This document shows, piece after piece, positions 1 through 8,237 of a DNA stretch of 64,000 nt. The DNA comes from Bdellovibrionales bacterium (lineage in GTDB: Bacteria; Bdellovibrionota; Bdellovibrionia; Bdellovibrionales; JAMPXM01): NCBI GenBank assembly GCA_005808505.1, contig SYLX01000070.1:1-64000 (forward strand), in the 5' to 3' direction. The notes under the pieces are model-generated. The model saw nothing but the letters and a program-made list of their open reading frames with translations, did no database searches and had not been told where the DNA came from. Position numbers and translations under genes: made by a program. Every line of letters starts with the position of its first letter. Within the stretch, counting starts at the first letter, position 1.

Positions 1-371
1 CGTTCCTCGTGTTGGTCGACATTCGAATTGAATTTGTGGCGAAGCGTGAAGACGCCATTTTCAAACGTCGATTTTTCGGGATGAGCACCATCGGTTCCGT
101 CGATAACGATCTTCTTAACCGAGGCTTTTACGGCTTCTTTGCCCATCGCATCGGCGCAGAGACCTTCGAAGACTTCTTTCAATGGACGGAAGTAAACCAT
201 TTCGTACCACGAGAAATATTGATCTTTCTCTTTGTAATCTTCGTTCTGCATCGTGTCCCACTTCACATCCATCTCCAAGGGGAAGCCGACGATTTTGTCG
301 AAGTCCTCTTTCCATTTCTGGAAGTTTGTTTGTTGAAACTCTTGAATGATGCGTTTTTGCGCCAAACCCAT
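1..371 (-). CDS. Hypothetical protein, N-terminal part, cut by window edge
   Basis: The reading frame begins with ATG at 371, preceded by a good GGAGAGC ribosome site, and stays open to the first base of the window, so only about 123 residues are visible and the C-terminus is missing. The product is hydrophilic, has no signal peptide, starts MGLAQKRIIQEF and contains many Trp, Phe and Tyr residues mixed with acidic ones (for example WYEMVYFRP). I do not recognise a family. It lies 9 bases after the stop of the gene at 381-1073, so the two are very probably co-transcribed and translated together. The plus-strand reading frame over the same bases lacks a ribosome site and is a shadow. Confidence 0.75.
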   Translation of the reverse strand, partial: MGLAQKRIIQEFQQTNFQKWKEDFDKIVGFPLEMDVKWDTMQNEDYKEKDQYFSWYEMVYFRPLKEVFEGLCADAMGKEAVKASVKKIVIDGTDGAHPEKSTFENGVFTLRHKFNSNVDQHEE

Positions 372-380
372 TTGCTCTCC

Positions 381-1073
381 TTAGAGTTGTTGTTCAAACA
401 GCTGTCGAAAAGTGACGTTTATATTATTTAAATCCATTTTGTTGCCGAAGCTGAAGATGATTTTTCCGCCTTCTCGATTTGATTCAAGAGATGCCTCGGG
501 ATCGAAGCGGAAACCAACTAAAGCAAGGCCAGCCAAAGATTCGACGGCCATCGCGTCGTCTTTAAAGGTCTTTAAACAGTCTTCGAATTGCTTGAGGAGC
601 GTGTGCATAAAGAGACGAGGCTTCGCATCGTCTTCTCCGCCGTTCCAATCTAGGTCGATCGGCTTTCCAGAGCCGGCCATGGATTCAAAAAGCGGGATCA
701 GACTCGTTTTGAAGCGCTCGATTGCCAGGCGCGAAGGAGCTTCACCATCAGCAACGGTAAATGCACCTGCGGTGGTTACAAAGGAGATATGCTTTCGGAC
801 TTCGTGAACCGTCACGCCGGTTACGAGCTTCAGCGGAAGCACGCACAGGGCCTCTAACCCTCGCTCCCCTGCTTTTGTTTTGTAAAGCGCAAGCCAAGGC
901 TCTCCCGCCGCATGTTGAACCTTTACCGGAATCCCCGTGTAGACATGTGGCCCAACCATGACGTCGGTGATCGGCCCATCAACCATGTCCGTCTTCTTCT
1001 CGTTTGATGAAGCAATCTCGCGAAGAAGAGTTGCGGCATCCTGAATTCGAAGGTTTCTCAAAAGATTTGTCAT
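381..1073 (-). CDS. Hypothetical cytoplasmic protein
   Basis: This 230-residue protein starts with MTNLLRNLR. I chose the ATG at 1073 because GAGGAT lies 10 bases upstream. A longer frame to 1145 adds an unlikely Arg- and Val-rich head. There is no signal peptide or membrane segment. The central part is rich in Val, Leu and Thr (VLPLKLVTGVTVHEV), and the C-terminal third ends in beta-like strands (GGKIIFSFGNK). I see no catalytic motif and no known family. It is the first gene of a two-gene minus-strand unit with the truncated gene at the window edge, so the two unknown products may act together. Confidence 0.7.
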   Translation of the reverse strand: MTNLLRNLRIQDAATLLREIASSNEKKTDMVDGPITDVMVGPHVYTGIPVKVQHAAGEPWLALYKTKAGERGLEALCVLPLKLVTGVTVHEVRKHISFVTTAGAFTVADGEAPSRLAIERFKTSLIPLFESMAGSGKPIDLDWNGGEDDAKPRLFMHTLLKQFEDCLKTFKDDAMAVESLAGLALVGFRFDPEASLESNREGGKIIFSFGNKMDLNNINVTFRQLFEQQL

Positions 1074-1225
1074 ACGAAACAGAATCCTCACCACGAGCGA
1101 GACTTCGCCCTTAAAAGCGCCTCGTTCAGGATACGGAATAAACAAATTTCGTAAATCAATTTAGGCAATTCAGTGCGAACGTCTTAAGAAGGCCGCGTTC
1201 TCCAAGAGAGGACGCGGCCCGAAGA

Positions 1226-1681
1226 TCAAGGACTTTTTGGAACCACGGGCAGGTAGGGACTTCTCTTATACTCACCGACGAGATCGACCTTTCGCGACTG
1301 CTCGGTGAGCTTCTCGTCGCGATGGAACCGCAATGGCTTCTCGTGAGGAGGCGCTTCGGGATAGTACAACTCCCAACCTTCACCGAGAATCATTTGGTAC
1401 TCGAGTTTCTTCATCCGTGAACCGCGCTTTTCTTCATATTCGAAGACGTATCGCGTGCTGGATGGACGCTCTTGTCGCTGAACTTTGATCGGCTTCCCGG
1501 CCCAGGCCGAAGGTCGCCCTTCAAATTTAACGATGTAAGCGTCGGCCGCGAGAGCCGGTGCATGCTGGATATAGAGCTTGGCCCCAGATTCCCCGGAGAA
1601 AGCTCGAACATCGGCTACCGCTAGATTCGCGGCTCCTAAGATCGAGCAAAAAAGGCCCGCTATGCGCGCTCGATAAAACAT
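1226..1681 (-). CDS. Secreted hypothetical protein, tandem paralogue A
   Basis: The start at 1681 gives a clean signal peptide (MFYRARIAGLFCS, cleavage near VADV) and has GGGAAG six bases upstream. An in-frame ATG at 1687 sits on top of that site. The mature part of about 130 residues shares a clear pattern with the next gene: SGESGAKLYIQ..P, VKFEGRPSAWAGKPI, QERPSSTRY.FEYE and KK.EYQ. It is therefore a tandem duplicate of the protein at 1701-2171, shorter by a small loop. The protein is probably exported to the periplasm or beyond. It contains no catalytic motif that I can see and no Cys in the mature part. Function unknown. Confidence 0.8.
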   Translation of the reverse strand: MFYRARIAGLFCSILGAANLAVADVRAFSGESGAKLYIQHAPALAADAYIVKFEGRPSAWAGKPIKVQRQERPSSTRYVFEYEEKRGSRMKKLEYQMILGEGWELYYPEAPPHEKPLRFHRDEKLTEQSRKVDLVGEYKRSPYLPVVPKSP

Positions 1682-1700
1682 GTGCATCTTCCCGGTAGCC

Positions 1701-2171
1701 TTAAGGGACCTGCGGCTTAAAAGGGGCTTTTGTGCTTTCTCCCGCGAGGTTGATCGCCTGAGAAGACTTCGTCAACGCATCGTCGTGCTTTAGTACGACA
1801 GGCTTACCAGACGCTTCAGGAAAATAGAGCTTTACCTTCTTCACGCGCGAACCGTTGACCAGTTCAAATCCGTCATCGACAACGATTTGATACTCCTGTT
1901 TTTTCGTGCGCGAGCCAACTTTCTTCTCATATTCAAACGCGTAACGGTTAGCGCTCGGGCGCTCTTGGAGCTCGGTGACGATCGGCTTTCCCGCCCATGC
2001 AGACGCTGGTCCTTCAAACTTGATGACGTGCGCGCTTTTGCCGATCGAAGGAGCTTGCTCGATGAACAATTGCTCTCCAGATGGCCCCGTGTAAGCCGCA
2101 ACACCTGCGAAGGCAGAAGCGGAGAGGAATGCTGAAACGAATACGGCCGAAAAAATCTTGGTTTTAAACAT
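1701..2171 (-). CDS. Secreted hypothetical protein, tandem paralogue B
   Basis: This 156-residue protein begins MFKTKIFSAVFVSAFLS with a typical signal peptide ending at AFA-G. GGGA lies nine bases upstream of the ATG. The mature domain repeats the motifs of the downstream neighbour: TGPSGEQLFIEQAPS, VKFEGPASAWAGKPI, LQERPSANRYAFEYEKK and KKQEYQIV. The gene is 19 bases upstream of its paralogue and on the same strand, so they form an operon born by duplication. Copy B carries an insertion around VNGSRVKKV that copy A lacks. I infer a structural or binding role outside the cytoplasm, but no known family is evident. Confidence 0.8.
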   Translation of the reverse strand: MFKTKIFSAVFVSAFLSASAFAGVAAYTGPSGEQLFIEQAPSIGKSAHVIKFEGPASAWAGKPIVTELQERPSANRYAFEYEKKVGSRTKKQEYQIVVDDGFELVNGSRVKKVKLYFPEASGKPVVLKHDDALTKSSQAINLAGESTKAPFKPQVP

Positions 2172-2209
2172 TTTTTATTTTCCCATTCGAATTTAATGAA
2201 ACGGCTCAA

Positions 2210-2743
2210 TTAAGAATTACAAATCTTCTGGCGCTCTGGCGAGAGGGCTTTTTTCTTTGCGAGTTCTCCGCAAGTGTTTTTGAGGTAGTAGGAGTTTTTC
2301 GCGTCGATTTGCCCAGCAAGATCGTCTTTCCACTCTTTCCAGCAGGTATTGAACGCAAGCTCTTTGCCGTCGGCAACCTGTGGGGCGTCGCTCGGAAGCT
2401 CGAATCCTGCGACTACAGCGTCAAGGACATCCGTATTGCTGCAGTCACCTTGTTTTTTTGCGAAAGCGGCTTTGTAGAACGGAACGGCGTTGTATTTGTT
2501 GGAGCCTTTTTGAACCATCTGAGCGGCTTGGAAGTAACTCGCATTCGGATTCTTCTTCATCCAAACATCGAGTGCTTTCAAACAATCACCGGTGTTGTAG
2601 TGAAACTTCTCGATGCATTCTTTTGTGTCGTCGAGATCTTCGAAGATCAACTTCTTATCCACGATCTTAAGAGCAGAAGCTCCAGGCGTGTACGCGCTGA
2701 CGGCGAGGGCGGCGACGGACAAAAACAAACTCAGTTTTTTCAT
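2210..2743 (-). CDS. Secreted Cys-containing hypothetical protein
   Basis: The 177-residue product has a signal peptide (MKKLSLFLSVAALAVSAYT, cleavage near ASA-L) and CGGAG seven bases before the ATG. The mature part is helical and hydrophilic, with six Cys spaced as in small periplasmic disulphide proteins: TKECIEKF, TGDCLKAL, QGDCSNTD, FNTCWKEW, KNTCGEL and QKICNS. The even number and the short helix-Cys spacing suggest three disulphide bonds in a helical bundle. No family is recognised. It lies 38 bases before the tandem pair on the same strand and may be transcribed with it. Confidence 0.8.
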   Translation of the reverse strand: MKKLSLFLSVAALAVSAYTPGASALKIVDKKLIFEDLDDTKECIEKFHYNTGDCLKALDVWMKKNPNASYFQAAQMVQKGSNKYNAVPFYKAAFAKKQGDCSNTDVLDAVVAGFELPSDAPQVADGKELAFNTCWKEWKDDLAGQIDAKNSYYLKNTCGELAKKKALSPERQKICNS

Positions 2744-2893
2744 TCGTTACTCCGTTGAGATTTCAAATGTTGTTGGGTCCGAATCCAAGCATAAACGAAA
2801 TCTGTGCTTCGTAAATCAGAAAGGCTCGAATTTTGGATTAGCTCAGTGAACTCGAATCGAGAACGGTGACGACGATGCGATGGCGAGTAACGA

Positions 2894-3238
2894 TTATCGA
2901 CTCTTGAGTCGAGAGAGACACGTGAGACCCATGATAAAAAGACAACTGCTCCAGAAAACGGAGAAGACAGTGATTTTGGGGATGCCCTGCACATAGAAGT
3001 AAATCTGTTCGAACGCAGGATAGACAAAGATGAGTGCGGAGATGAGATTTCCGACTTTCGTATCAAGAAGTTTTCCCAGCTTTACCAGAAACGGTGAAAA
3101 AGGCCTCTGCTCGCGGTCGGCTTGTCGAATCTTTTTGATAAGAACGTAGCCACCTAGCGGAATACCGATAAAGACGAAGCCGAAGAACAAAATGATGACA
3201 ACGATCTGCCCGAGACTTGTTGAACTCTCATGCTCCAC
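2894..3238 (-). CDS. Small membrane protein with two or three membrane helices
   Basis: I place the start at the GTG at 3238, which follows GGGAGAGAAG at good spacing. An upstream in-frame ATG at 3298 lies inside the transcription terminator of the previous gene and is unlikely. The 114-residue product has a strongly hydrophobic helix near the N-terminus (IVVIILFFGFVFIGIPLGGY), a basic cytoplasmic loop (KKIRQADREQR), and two further hydrophobic stretches (LISALIFVYPAF and FSVFWSSCLFIMGL). No known domain is visible. Function unknown. Confidence 0.65.
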   Translation of the reverse strand: MEHESSTSLGQIVVIILFFGFVFIGIPLGGYVLIKKIRQADREQRPFSPFLVKLGKLLDTKVGNLISALIFVYPAFEQIYFYVQGIPKITVFSVFWSSCLFIMGLTCLSRLKSR

Positions 3239-3278
3239 GATACTTCTCTCCCGAAAGTACGACTTGCAACTCGCTGGC

Positions 3279-3308
3279 AAAAAAAGAGGCTTCCTCATGG
3301 AAGCCTCT
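3279..3308 (-). terminator. Intrinsic terminator of the gene at 3338-3751
   Basis: A perfect ten-base stem (AGAGGCTTCC / GGAAGCCTCT) with a four-base loop is followed, in minus-strand sense, by a run of T. It ends the transcript of the secreted protein upstream. Confidence 0.9.
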
Positions 3309-3337
3309 CTCCTCAGAAAAAATTCTGACTTATCAAA

Positions 3338-3751
3338 TTACAGGTTGTTCTCGAGAATTGTCTCGATATCGCCCTGAGATGTGTCGCGGAGGCGTGTAAC
3401 AGTGAGAGTTGTGCCTTTGAATGTAGACGGCTTGGGCTCACCCTTCTTTACTACGACTTCTTTGAGCTTCGCGCAGACAGCTTTTTTACCTTCAGCGTCT
3501 TTGCAGAGGTTTTCGAGTGCGCTCTTCACTTGACCGCGAGTGCGGCTGGGGATGAGTTGATCTTCGTCAGTTGTCAACTCAGCGTAGTTAACCGTGAACT
3601 TGGGCGCGCAGCCGCAGACCTTTTGGATTTCTGCGACTTCTTCTTTTGCTTTTTCAGCGTCAGCGGCCATAGCTTTTTTTTGCTTCAAGCTTTGTGCTTG
3701 AGCGCCAGAAACCATCATCAAGCAAACGAGTGCTGCGAACAACTTCGACAT
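3338..3751 (-). CDS. Secreted hypothetical protein with CGC motif
   Basis: The start at 3751 has GGAGATAAG immediately upstream and opens with a textbook signal peptide (MSKLFAALVCLMMVSG, cleavage AQA-Q). An in-frame extension to 3898 would bury that signal and is rejected. The mature protein of about 117 residues starts with a charged helix (KQKKAMAADAEKAKEEV), followed by VCGCAPKFTVNYAEL and then two more Cys (NLCKDAEGKKAVCAKL). The arrangement suggests two disulphides joining a helix and a small beta domain. The gene is monocistronic, with a strong terminator directly after it. Confidence 0.8.
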   Translation of the reverse strand: MSKLFAALVCLMMVSGAQAQSLKQKKAMAADAEKAKEEVAEIQKVCGCAPKFTVNYAELTTDEDQLIPSRTRGQVKSALENLCKDAEGKKAVCAKLKEVVVKKGEPKPSTFKGTTLTVTRLRDTSQGDIETILENNL

Positions 3752-4207
3752 CTTATCTCCCATCGTGGTGATGCTGCTTTTAACAAGTTGACCTTGTCGT
3801 TGTATAATAGCTCCGTCCCGCATTTTCGTACGAACTCCGTGAAAATATAAAGACGAAGATGTCCCTATTGGAAACCAACTCACTTCGTGTGTCCACACGA
3901 AAACTAAATTCGTTCATCGTTCATATGAGACGAAACTCCCTGCTCTCCTTTCGAGAACGCCCGACCCAGCAACCTAGACCTTCAGACTCGATTTTGAAGA
4001 ATTGCTACCTTAGGCCACAAATCGGACCTAAAATTTTCGAGCGTACAAAGACCCAGTCAAATACTGGAACTCTTCTAGTCACATAAAGAAGTTTAGTTCG
4101 GACCTTTCTCTTTAAGTCTCTTCTCGGTTTTTACTTTAGGCCGACGAACAGGCCGTTCTACCGAGCCCTCGTGACCAAGGTGTTCCAAATTTCAAATGGA
4201 GTAGAGA
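3752..4207. other. Divergent intergenic region, about 455 bases
   Basis: This region separates the divergent starts at 3751 and 4208 and must hold both promoters. I see no convincing coding frame, repeat or hairpin in it. The only coding signal is the rejected N-terminal extension of the minus-strand gene. Confidence 0.5.
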
Positions 4208-5170
4208 GTGAAAAAACAGACCGCGACTTTCTTGTTTGCAGCTCTTACGTTTGCGCAACCTACCCTCGCTTGCGTTAATACGTATTTTACGCGGATCGAT
4301 GGCTCGCTTGTCTCGGACCTCGCCGGCGGCGACGCACCGGACTTTGCGACCATTTTAACTAGCAAACAAACAACCCATTGGGATCGGGAACTAAAAGAAA
4401 CGGAAGCTCGCCTGGCGAGCGCGGATCCTGAGGAGAAGTGGCGCCACGAAGCCGATCTTGCCGTCTTAAACCTTCGCTTTAACAAAGTCGCCGAAAGCGT
4501 GACAACTCTAGAGCGACTCACGAGAGCGCAGCCAAAAGAATACATTCTTGCGGCCAATCTCGGCACCGCCTATGAACTCGCCGGTCGTGATGAAGACGCA
4601 CTTGTTTGGATAAAAAGAGCCATGGAACTTGATCCGTCATCTCACGAGGGAACCGAGTGGCTTCACGTCAAAATTCTGGAAGCCAAACTTGCCTCGAAAG
4701 CAGATCCAACATGGTGGAAATCCAATTCAGTGCTCGGTTTAGATTTTGGAAACGGAAAAAAGCCGAGGCGGCCAGAAGCTAATTTTGGCAACGAGCGAGT
4801 CGAGGCCGTCGAGAAAGCTTTGCTTTACCAACTTCGCGAACGACTTTCGTTCGTCAAACCGCCAGATGCGATCGTTGGCGATCTGCTTTTCGACTTCGCG
4901 AATCTTGTAGCTCTCCACCGAACGGTCGAAGCAGCTAAGCCCTTGAGCGAATTAGCACTGAGCTTCGAACCACCGCGGAAGGAGTTAGCGCAGGAGCGCG
5001 ATCGCCATTACCGATGGCTTTTGATGACAAAGCTGGATCCCGATACATTGATGAATATCGCTTTGGCCGCAATCGGGGCTGTAGCTCTCGCGATCCTGAT
5101 TGGCACCTATGCCGTGGTTCGACGTGTGCTCCGAAACCGCAGGAACGAAGAAGCTAAACAAGCGGCTTAA
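4208..5170 (+). CDS. Exported TPR-repeat protein with C-terminal membrane anchor
   Basis: Translation begins at a GTG with GGAG seven bases upstream. The 320-residue product has a signal peptide (VKKQTATFLFAALTFAQPTLAC), so the body lies in the periplasm. Residues of about 85-155 form TPR-like helix pairs (AILNLR-like ADLAVLNLRFNKV, YILAANLGTAYELAGRDEDALVWIKRAMELDPSS). Near the C-terminus is one strong membrane helix (ALAAIGAVALAILIGTYAV), followed by an Arg-rich tail that stays in the cytoplasm. A Cys right after the signal (LACVN) could be a lipid site, but the lipobox is imperfect. TPR proteins scaffold complexes, and no partner can be read from the context. Its stop codon overlaps the stop of the convergent HD gene. 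Confidence 0.75.
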   Translation: MKKQTATFLFAALTFAQPTLACVNTYFTRIDGSLVSDLAGGDAPDFATILTSKQTTHWDRELKETEARLASADPEEKWRHEADLAVLNLRFNKVAESVTTLERLTRAQPKEYILAANLGTAYELAGRDEDALVWIKRAMELDPSSHEGTEWLHVKILEAKLASKADPTWWKSNSVLGLDFGNGKKPRRPEANFGNERVEAVEKALLYQLRERLSFVKPPDAIVGDLLFDFANLVALHRTVEAAKPLSELALSFEPPRKELAQERDRHYRWLLMTKLDPDTLMNIALAAIGAVALAILIGTYAVVRRVLRNRRNEEAKQAA

Positions 5171-5655
5171 GCCAAAAGACGATCCAATCGACTCCACAGA
5201 TGGTCAGCGATCCCGGGCACGAAAAGCTCATTCTTGAACTCTGGATACTCGGTTCGGTACATCTCGAGTTTCCTAGCAACTTTTGCTGAAGCTTCGACGT
5301 TTGCGATGCGGTCACAAAGTTTGACGACGGTGGCGCCTCGATGGCCTCGAATTTTGGGATACGTCTTAGCCTTGCGCTCTTTTCTACTAGTACCCGGTTC
5401 ATCTGAGACTCTGTGGACGATGTCCCGTACTTCTCTTCCGAACGCGTTCTCGATTTCTTCGAGACTTACTGACGTATCTTCCGCGACATCGTGAAACCAC
5501 GCTGCCGCGGTGAGAATAGCATCGTTTCCAAAGCCTTCTTCACGCAGCACTCTTTGAACATGATCCAAATGAACTTCGTAAGGATGATCTCCATACCTTT
5601 GATCACCGTGCGCTTGAACGGCAAATGAGCGCGGATCGAACTTGCGAGCGACCAT
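5167..5655 (-). CDS. HD-domain phosphohydrolase, MESH1/small alarmone hydrolase type
   Basis: The 162-residue protein carries the signature of the RelA/SpoT hydrolase domain: an early HGDQRYGDHPYEVHLDHV segment, the metal-binding HD pair in AAWFHDVAEDTSV, and VVKLCDRIANVEA, matching the KLADRxxN box. Length and domain content match stand-alone hydrolases that remove pyrophosphate from (p)ppGpp, or act on related nucleotides. There is no synthetase, TGS or ACT domain. The start at 5655 has GAGGGAGAATAAT before it. The stop codon shares the TTAA bases with the stop of the convergent TPR gene. The substrate is inferred from the family, not shown; other HD hydrolases of this size act on different nucleotides. 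Confidence 0.75.
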   Translation of the reverse strand: MVARKFDPRSFAVQAHGDQRYGDHPYEVHLDHVQRVLREEGFGNDAILTAAAWFHDVAEDTSVSLEEIENAFGREVRDIVHRVSDEPGTSRKERKAKTYPKIRGHRGATVVKLCDRIANVEASAKVARKLEMYRTEYPEFKNELFVPGIADHLWSRLDRLLA

Positions 5656-5744
5656 ATTATTCTCCCTCGACTTCCCACCGGTGATCTTTTGAAACATTAT
5701 AAGAGAAGTCAACTTAAGCTGAAATAGAGCGAAAGACTCGCCGA

Positions 5745-6287
5745 ATGGACGAAACCAGAACTACGTGGATCGAGATCAAACCGGAAGACATGTTTCCGAG
5801 ACTGCTGAGAGCTGCAATCTACTTGGGATGGTTCATCGTTTTCTTTGCCGCTGGACTCGGGCTCGTTCTTCTCAGTCTATATTTTAAAAAGACGACGACA
5901 GCCGACGGCGTCTGGAGCATGGATCCCCTTGCCCTCCTCATTGAAGCAGGTCTCGCTATTTCTTTCGCACAGCTCACGATCCGCAAAGAACTGCGCCGTT
6001 GGGTGCCTCTTGAACGACTCGGCTCTCGTGCGTTGATCTTTAACGACGAAGGTCTTCGCTGCGCGAGCTGCCTATTGAGAAACGCGGTCGATGGTTCACA
6101 GCCCGCTGGTGACTATCTCGATATTCCCTGGGCTTCGATCAAGTTTGCGCGATTCACCCGCCTCTACAGGCATGGTGAATATTTAGAAATTTCGGCCGAT
6201 CAGCACTGGCACGCGATGCTCCCGGGCGGGCTTTCTCCAGACAAAAAGCAGATGATCCGCTATGAACTCAAAGAAAGAGGCAAGTAA
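5745..6287 (+). CDS. Two-helix membrane protein, first gene of a four-gene run
   Basis: The 180-residue protein has a membrane helix at about residues 25-47 (IYLGWFIVFFAAGLGLVLL), a second hydrophobic segment at about 62-80 (PLALLIEAGLAISFA), and a soluble C-terminal domain of mixed strands (ALIFNDEGLRCASCLL, IPWASIKFARF). That overall shape resembles small membrane proteins with a PH-like cytoplasmic domain, but I cannot assign a family. The ATG at 5745 has only a weak ribosome site. The stop is two bases before the start of the next membrane gene, so the two are surely translated together. Confidence 0.7.
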   Translation: MDETRTTWIEIKPEDMFPRLLRAAIYLGWFIVFFAAGLGLVLLSLYFKKTTTADGVWSMDPLALLIEAGLAISFAQLTIRKELRRWVPLERLGSRALIFNDEGLRCASCLLRNAVDGSQPAGDYLDIPWASIKFARFTRLYRHGEYLEISADQHWHAMLPGGLSPDKKQMIRYELKERGK

Positions 6288-6289
6288 AC

Positions 6290-7102
6290 ATGCGCTCAAT
6301 TGGCGACGTCTTCTCACAAATTGGTGATGCGTTCTCCGTTCTTTGGGAGCACAAAAAACTTTTGGTTTTTTCTTATGCCGGCACGCTGGCCCTAGTCCTT
6401 TGTTTCTACAAAATTTATCTCAGAGCCGATCAACTTGGATTCGAGATACCTGACTCGTTTGATCCCTCAAAATACTCGCTCATCCACCTCGGCGCTGCTG
6501 TCGCCCTGGCCATTGCGGGAAACTTCTCGCAAAACCTTATCTCGTTCGTCCTTATCCGCTGCTTCTTGGAAATTAACGACAAAAACGAATGCTCGCTCAT
6601 CGGCGCCTTGCTCAGCGGAATTTTGAACTCCGTTTCGATTCTTTTGTGGAGCGTGCTCGAAACTGTGGTGGGAGTCTTCCTTAGATTCGTTAAAGATTCC
6701 GATTCCTTTCTCGGAAGAGTCGCCGGAACGCTCATGTCTGTGGCTTGGTCGGCGGCGGCGTATTTTGTCCTGCCCATCATGGCGGCCAAAGGTGCAAACC
6801 CATTGAAGGCTCTTGATGAATCAAGTGAGCTTGTAAGCACAACTTGGGGCGCGCAGGCTGTCGGAGCCTTTGGTTTCGGAGTGATTTACTTCTTCTTCTA
6901 CCTCACGACGATTCCGTTCTTGTTTTCTAAATCGCCTTTCGCGGTTTATTACTTTATTGGTTATGTCTCCCTCATCCTCTCCGTTCACGCGGCTCATCTT
7001 GCTGTCTTTGGCGCGGATCTTTACCTCTACGCTGCTCACGAAAGAAAACGGTTCCGCGCGATAGATGATGAGAGCTTGAACAGCTCAGTTCGCGCAAGCT
7101 AG
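6290..7102 (+). CDS. Polytopic membrane protein, DUF6159-like
   Basis: The 270-residue protein has about six hydrophobic helices. Its opening (GDVFSQIGDAFSVLWEHKKLLVF) matches the layout of the uncharacterised DUF6159-type family, in which an amphipathic 'shift-to-membrane' helix precedes the first membrane span. Later helices include AALLSGILNSVSILLWSVL, VAWSAAAYFVLPIMA and YFFFYLTTIPFLF. The segment PLKALDESSELVSTTWG between helices is also typical of that family. The family assignment is from memory and is moderate at best. The gene is tightly coupled to the upstream membrane protein. No transport or enzyme motif is visible. Confidence 0.6.
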   Translation: MRSIGDVFSQIGDAFSVLWEHKKLLVFSYAGTLALVLCFYKIYLRADQLGFEIPDSFDPSKYSLIHLGAAVALAIAGNFSQNLISFVLIRCFLEINDKNECSLIGALLSGILNSVSILLWSVLETVVGVFLRFVKDSDSFLGRVAGTLMSVAWSAAAYFVLPIMAAKGANPLKALDESSELVSTTWGAQAVGAFGFGVIYFFFYLTTIPFLFSKSPFAVYYFIGYVSLILSVHAAHLAVFGADLYLYAAHERKRFRAIDDESLNSSVRAS

Positions 7103-7121
7103 TTTCGGCGGCGGAGTTTCA

Positions 7122-7550
7122 ATGCAAAAGCGGCCTCCTCAAATCAAAACTCCCAGCGGAACAAATTGGTCGTTCTATCTGGAAGTCGACTCCGAAACGA
7201 CGATCTGGTTTTTACGCACTAACGCGACTCGTTCGCCACGCTATCTGCCCGTTCGAGTGGGTAAGTTGAAATGCGATCTTCCGTCCGTGATTTCATCAAT
7301 GACCGAAGATGAAAGCCAGAGTCTTTCGGATCGGGACGACCGCTACTTTTGGTCCGAAGCTACGCAAACTCTCATCGTTCAGCTCCATGTCCTGCGCGAT
7401 TATTCGCAAGAAGTGGAAATACAACAAATTGAGTTTGCAGGTGATCCGTTGAGCCTGCAGACTTGTCGCGGCCCTCAGAGTTTGCCGCTGAGACTCCTGC
7501 CTGATCAAGATTCTGTTGAAGTTTATAGAGTTGATCTTCGCGACAATTGA
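7122..7550 (+). CDS. Hypothetical cytoplasmic protein
   Basis: The 142-residue product begins MQKRPPQIKTPSG and has GGCGGAG at normal spacing before its ATG. It has no signal peptide or membrane helix. Much of the chain looks like beta strands (NWSFYLEVDSETTIWFLR, TQTLIVQLHVLRDYS), and the C-terminus ends with VEVYRVDLRDN. It follows the DUF6159-like gene by 19 bases and precedes a secreted protein by 9 bases on the same strand, so it belongs to the same transcript. No family recognised. Confidence 0.65.
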   Translation: MQKRPPQIKTPSGTNWSFYLEVDSETTIWFLRTNATRSPRYLPVRVGKLKCDLPSVISSMTEDESQSLSDRDDRYFWSEATQTLIVQLHVLRDYSQEVEIQQIEFAGDPLSLQTCRGPQSLPLRLLPDQDSVEVYRVDLRDN

Positions 7551-7559
7551 GGAAGCAAA

Positions 7560-8114
7560 ATGAAAATTTTGATTTTTGGAGCATTCATGATTGCGACGGC
7601 GTTCGGAAGCCCGCGAGAAATCGAACTCAAACTCCCAAACAAAGCAGGCTCGGTTACACTTTCCGTTACTAGGACGAACAAACAAGGCCCGGATGAGCTT
7701 TTAGGCATGCAAGATTGCGGAGACAAAATCCTGCGCCGCCACGGAGCGACTCTTGAAGCCCATCGAAACGACGAAAATTTACTTGGCTGTTTACTCTTCA
7801 AGCATCCACAATTTGTCGCGGATACAGAGTCGCGAGTCCCCGTAGTGTACATCGAAACTTTTTCCTCAGAGAAAACCGTTGAAAGTTTAAAGAAGCTCTA
7901 TTCCCCTGAGTCCATGGAGTTTGGAAAAGCCTCGAATCGAAGTTTCGCCTGGGGAGTTGTGCATGAATGGGCAACGTCAACGACGGGCTCCGCACATTAC
8001 TTATTTCTTGCACCCAAAAACAAATCGTTTGCGATCCGCATCGGGCCTATTGCGGGACTGACGCTTGCTCAATACGACTTCGGTTTTGAGAAAGCCAAAT
8101 GGTCTCTGAAGTAA
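7560..8114 (+). CDS. Secreted hypothetical protein
   Basis: This 184-residue product opens with a short signal peptide (MKILIFGAFMIATAFGS), and GAGGAAGCAAA precedes the ATG. The mature part has one Cys pair (MQDCGDK and LLGCLLF) that may form a disulphide, a segment VPVVYIETFSSEKTVESLKKLYSPESMEFG, and a C-terminal strand-rich part (HYLFLAPKNKSFAIRIGP). It closes the four-gene plus-strand run that starts at 5745. I do not recognise the fold. Since the cluster mixes membrane, cytoplasmic and exported products, an envelope function is a reasonable guess only. Confidence 0.7.
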   Translation: MKILIFGAFMIATAFGSPREIELKLPNKAGSVTLSVTRTNKQGPDELLGMQDCGDKILRRHGATLEAHRNDENLLGCLLFKHPQFVADTESRVPVVYIETFSSEKTVESLKKLYSPESMEFGKASNRSFAWGVVHEWATSTTGSAHYLFLAPKNKSFAIRIGPIAGLTLAQYDFGFEKAKWSLK

Positions 8115-8237
8115 ACACGCACGCTGGCCTGAGCAGAGGCCCGGTACAAAATTGTGACAAGTCCGCTCGCTTCGGTTGAACCGACAGCCCCCTGCTCTCA
8201 ACTTCTGCTTGGACTAACATTCGTTAGGATGTGCGGA

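Noticed and set aside
5745-8114. Idea that the four-gene run is a secretion or defence system
   Set aside because: No ATPase, nuclease or pore signature is present; the run is simply two membrane and two unknown proteins.
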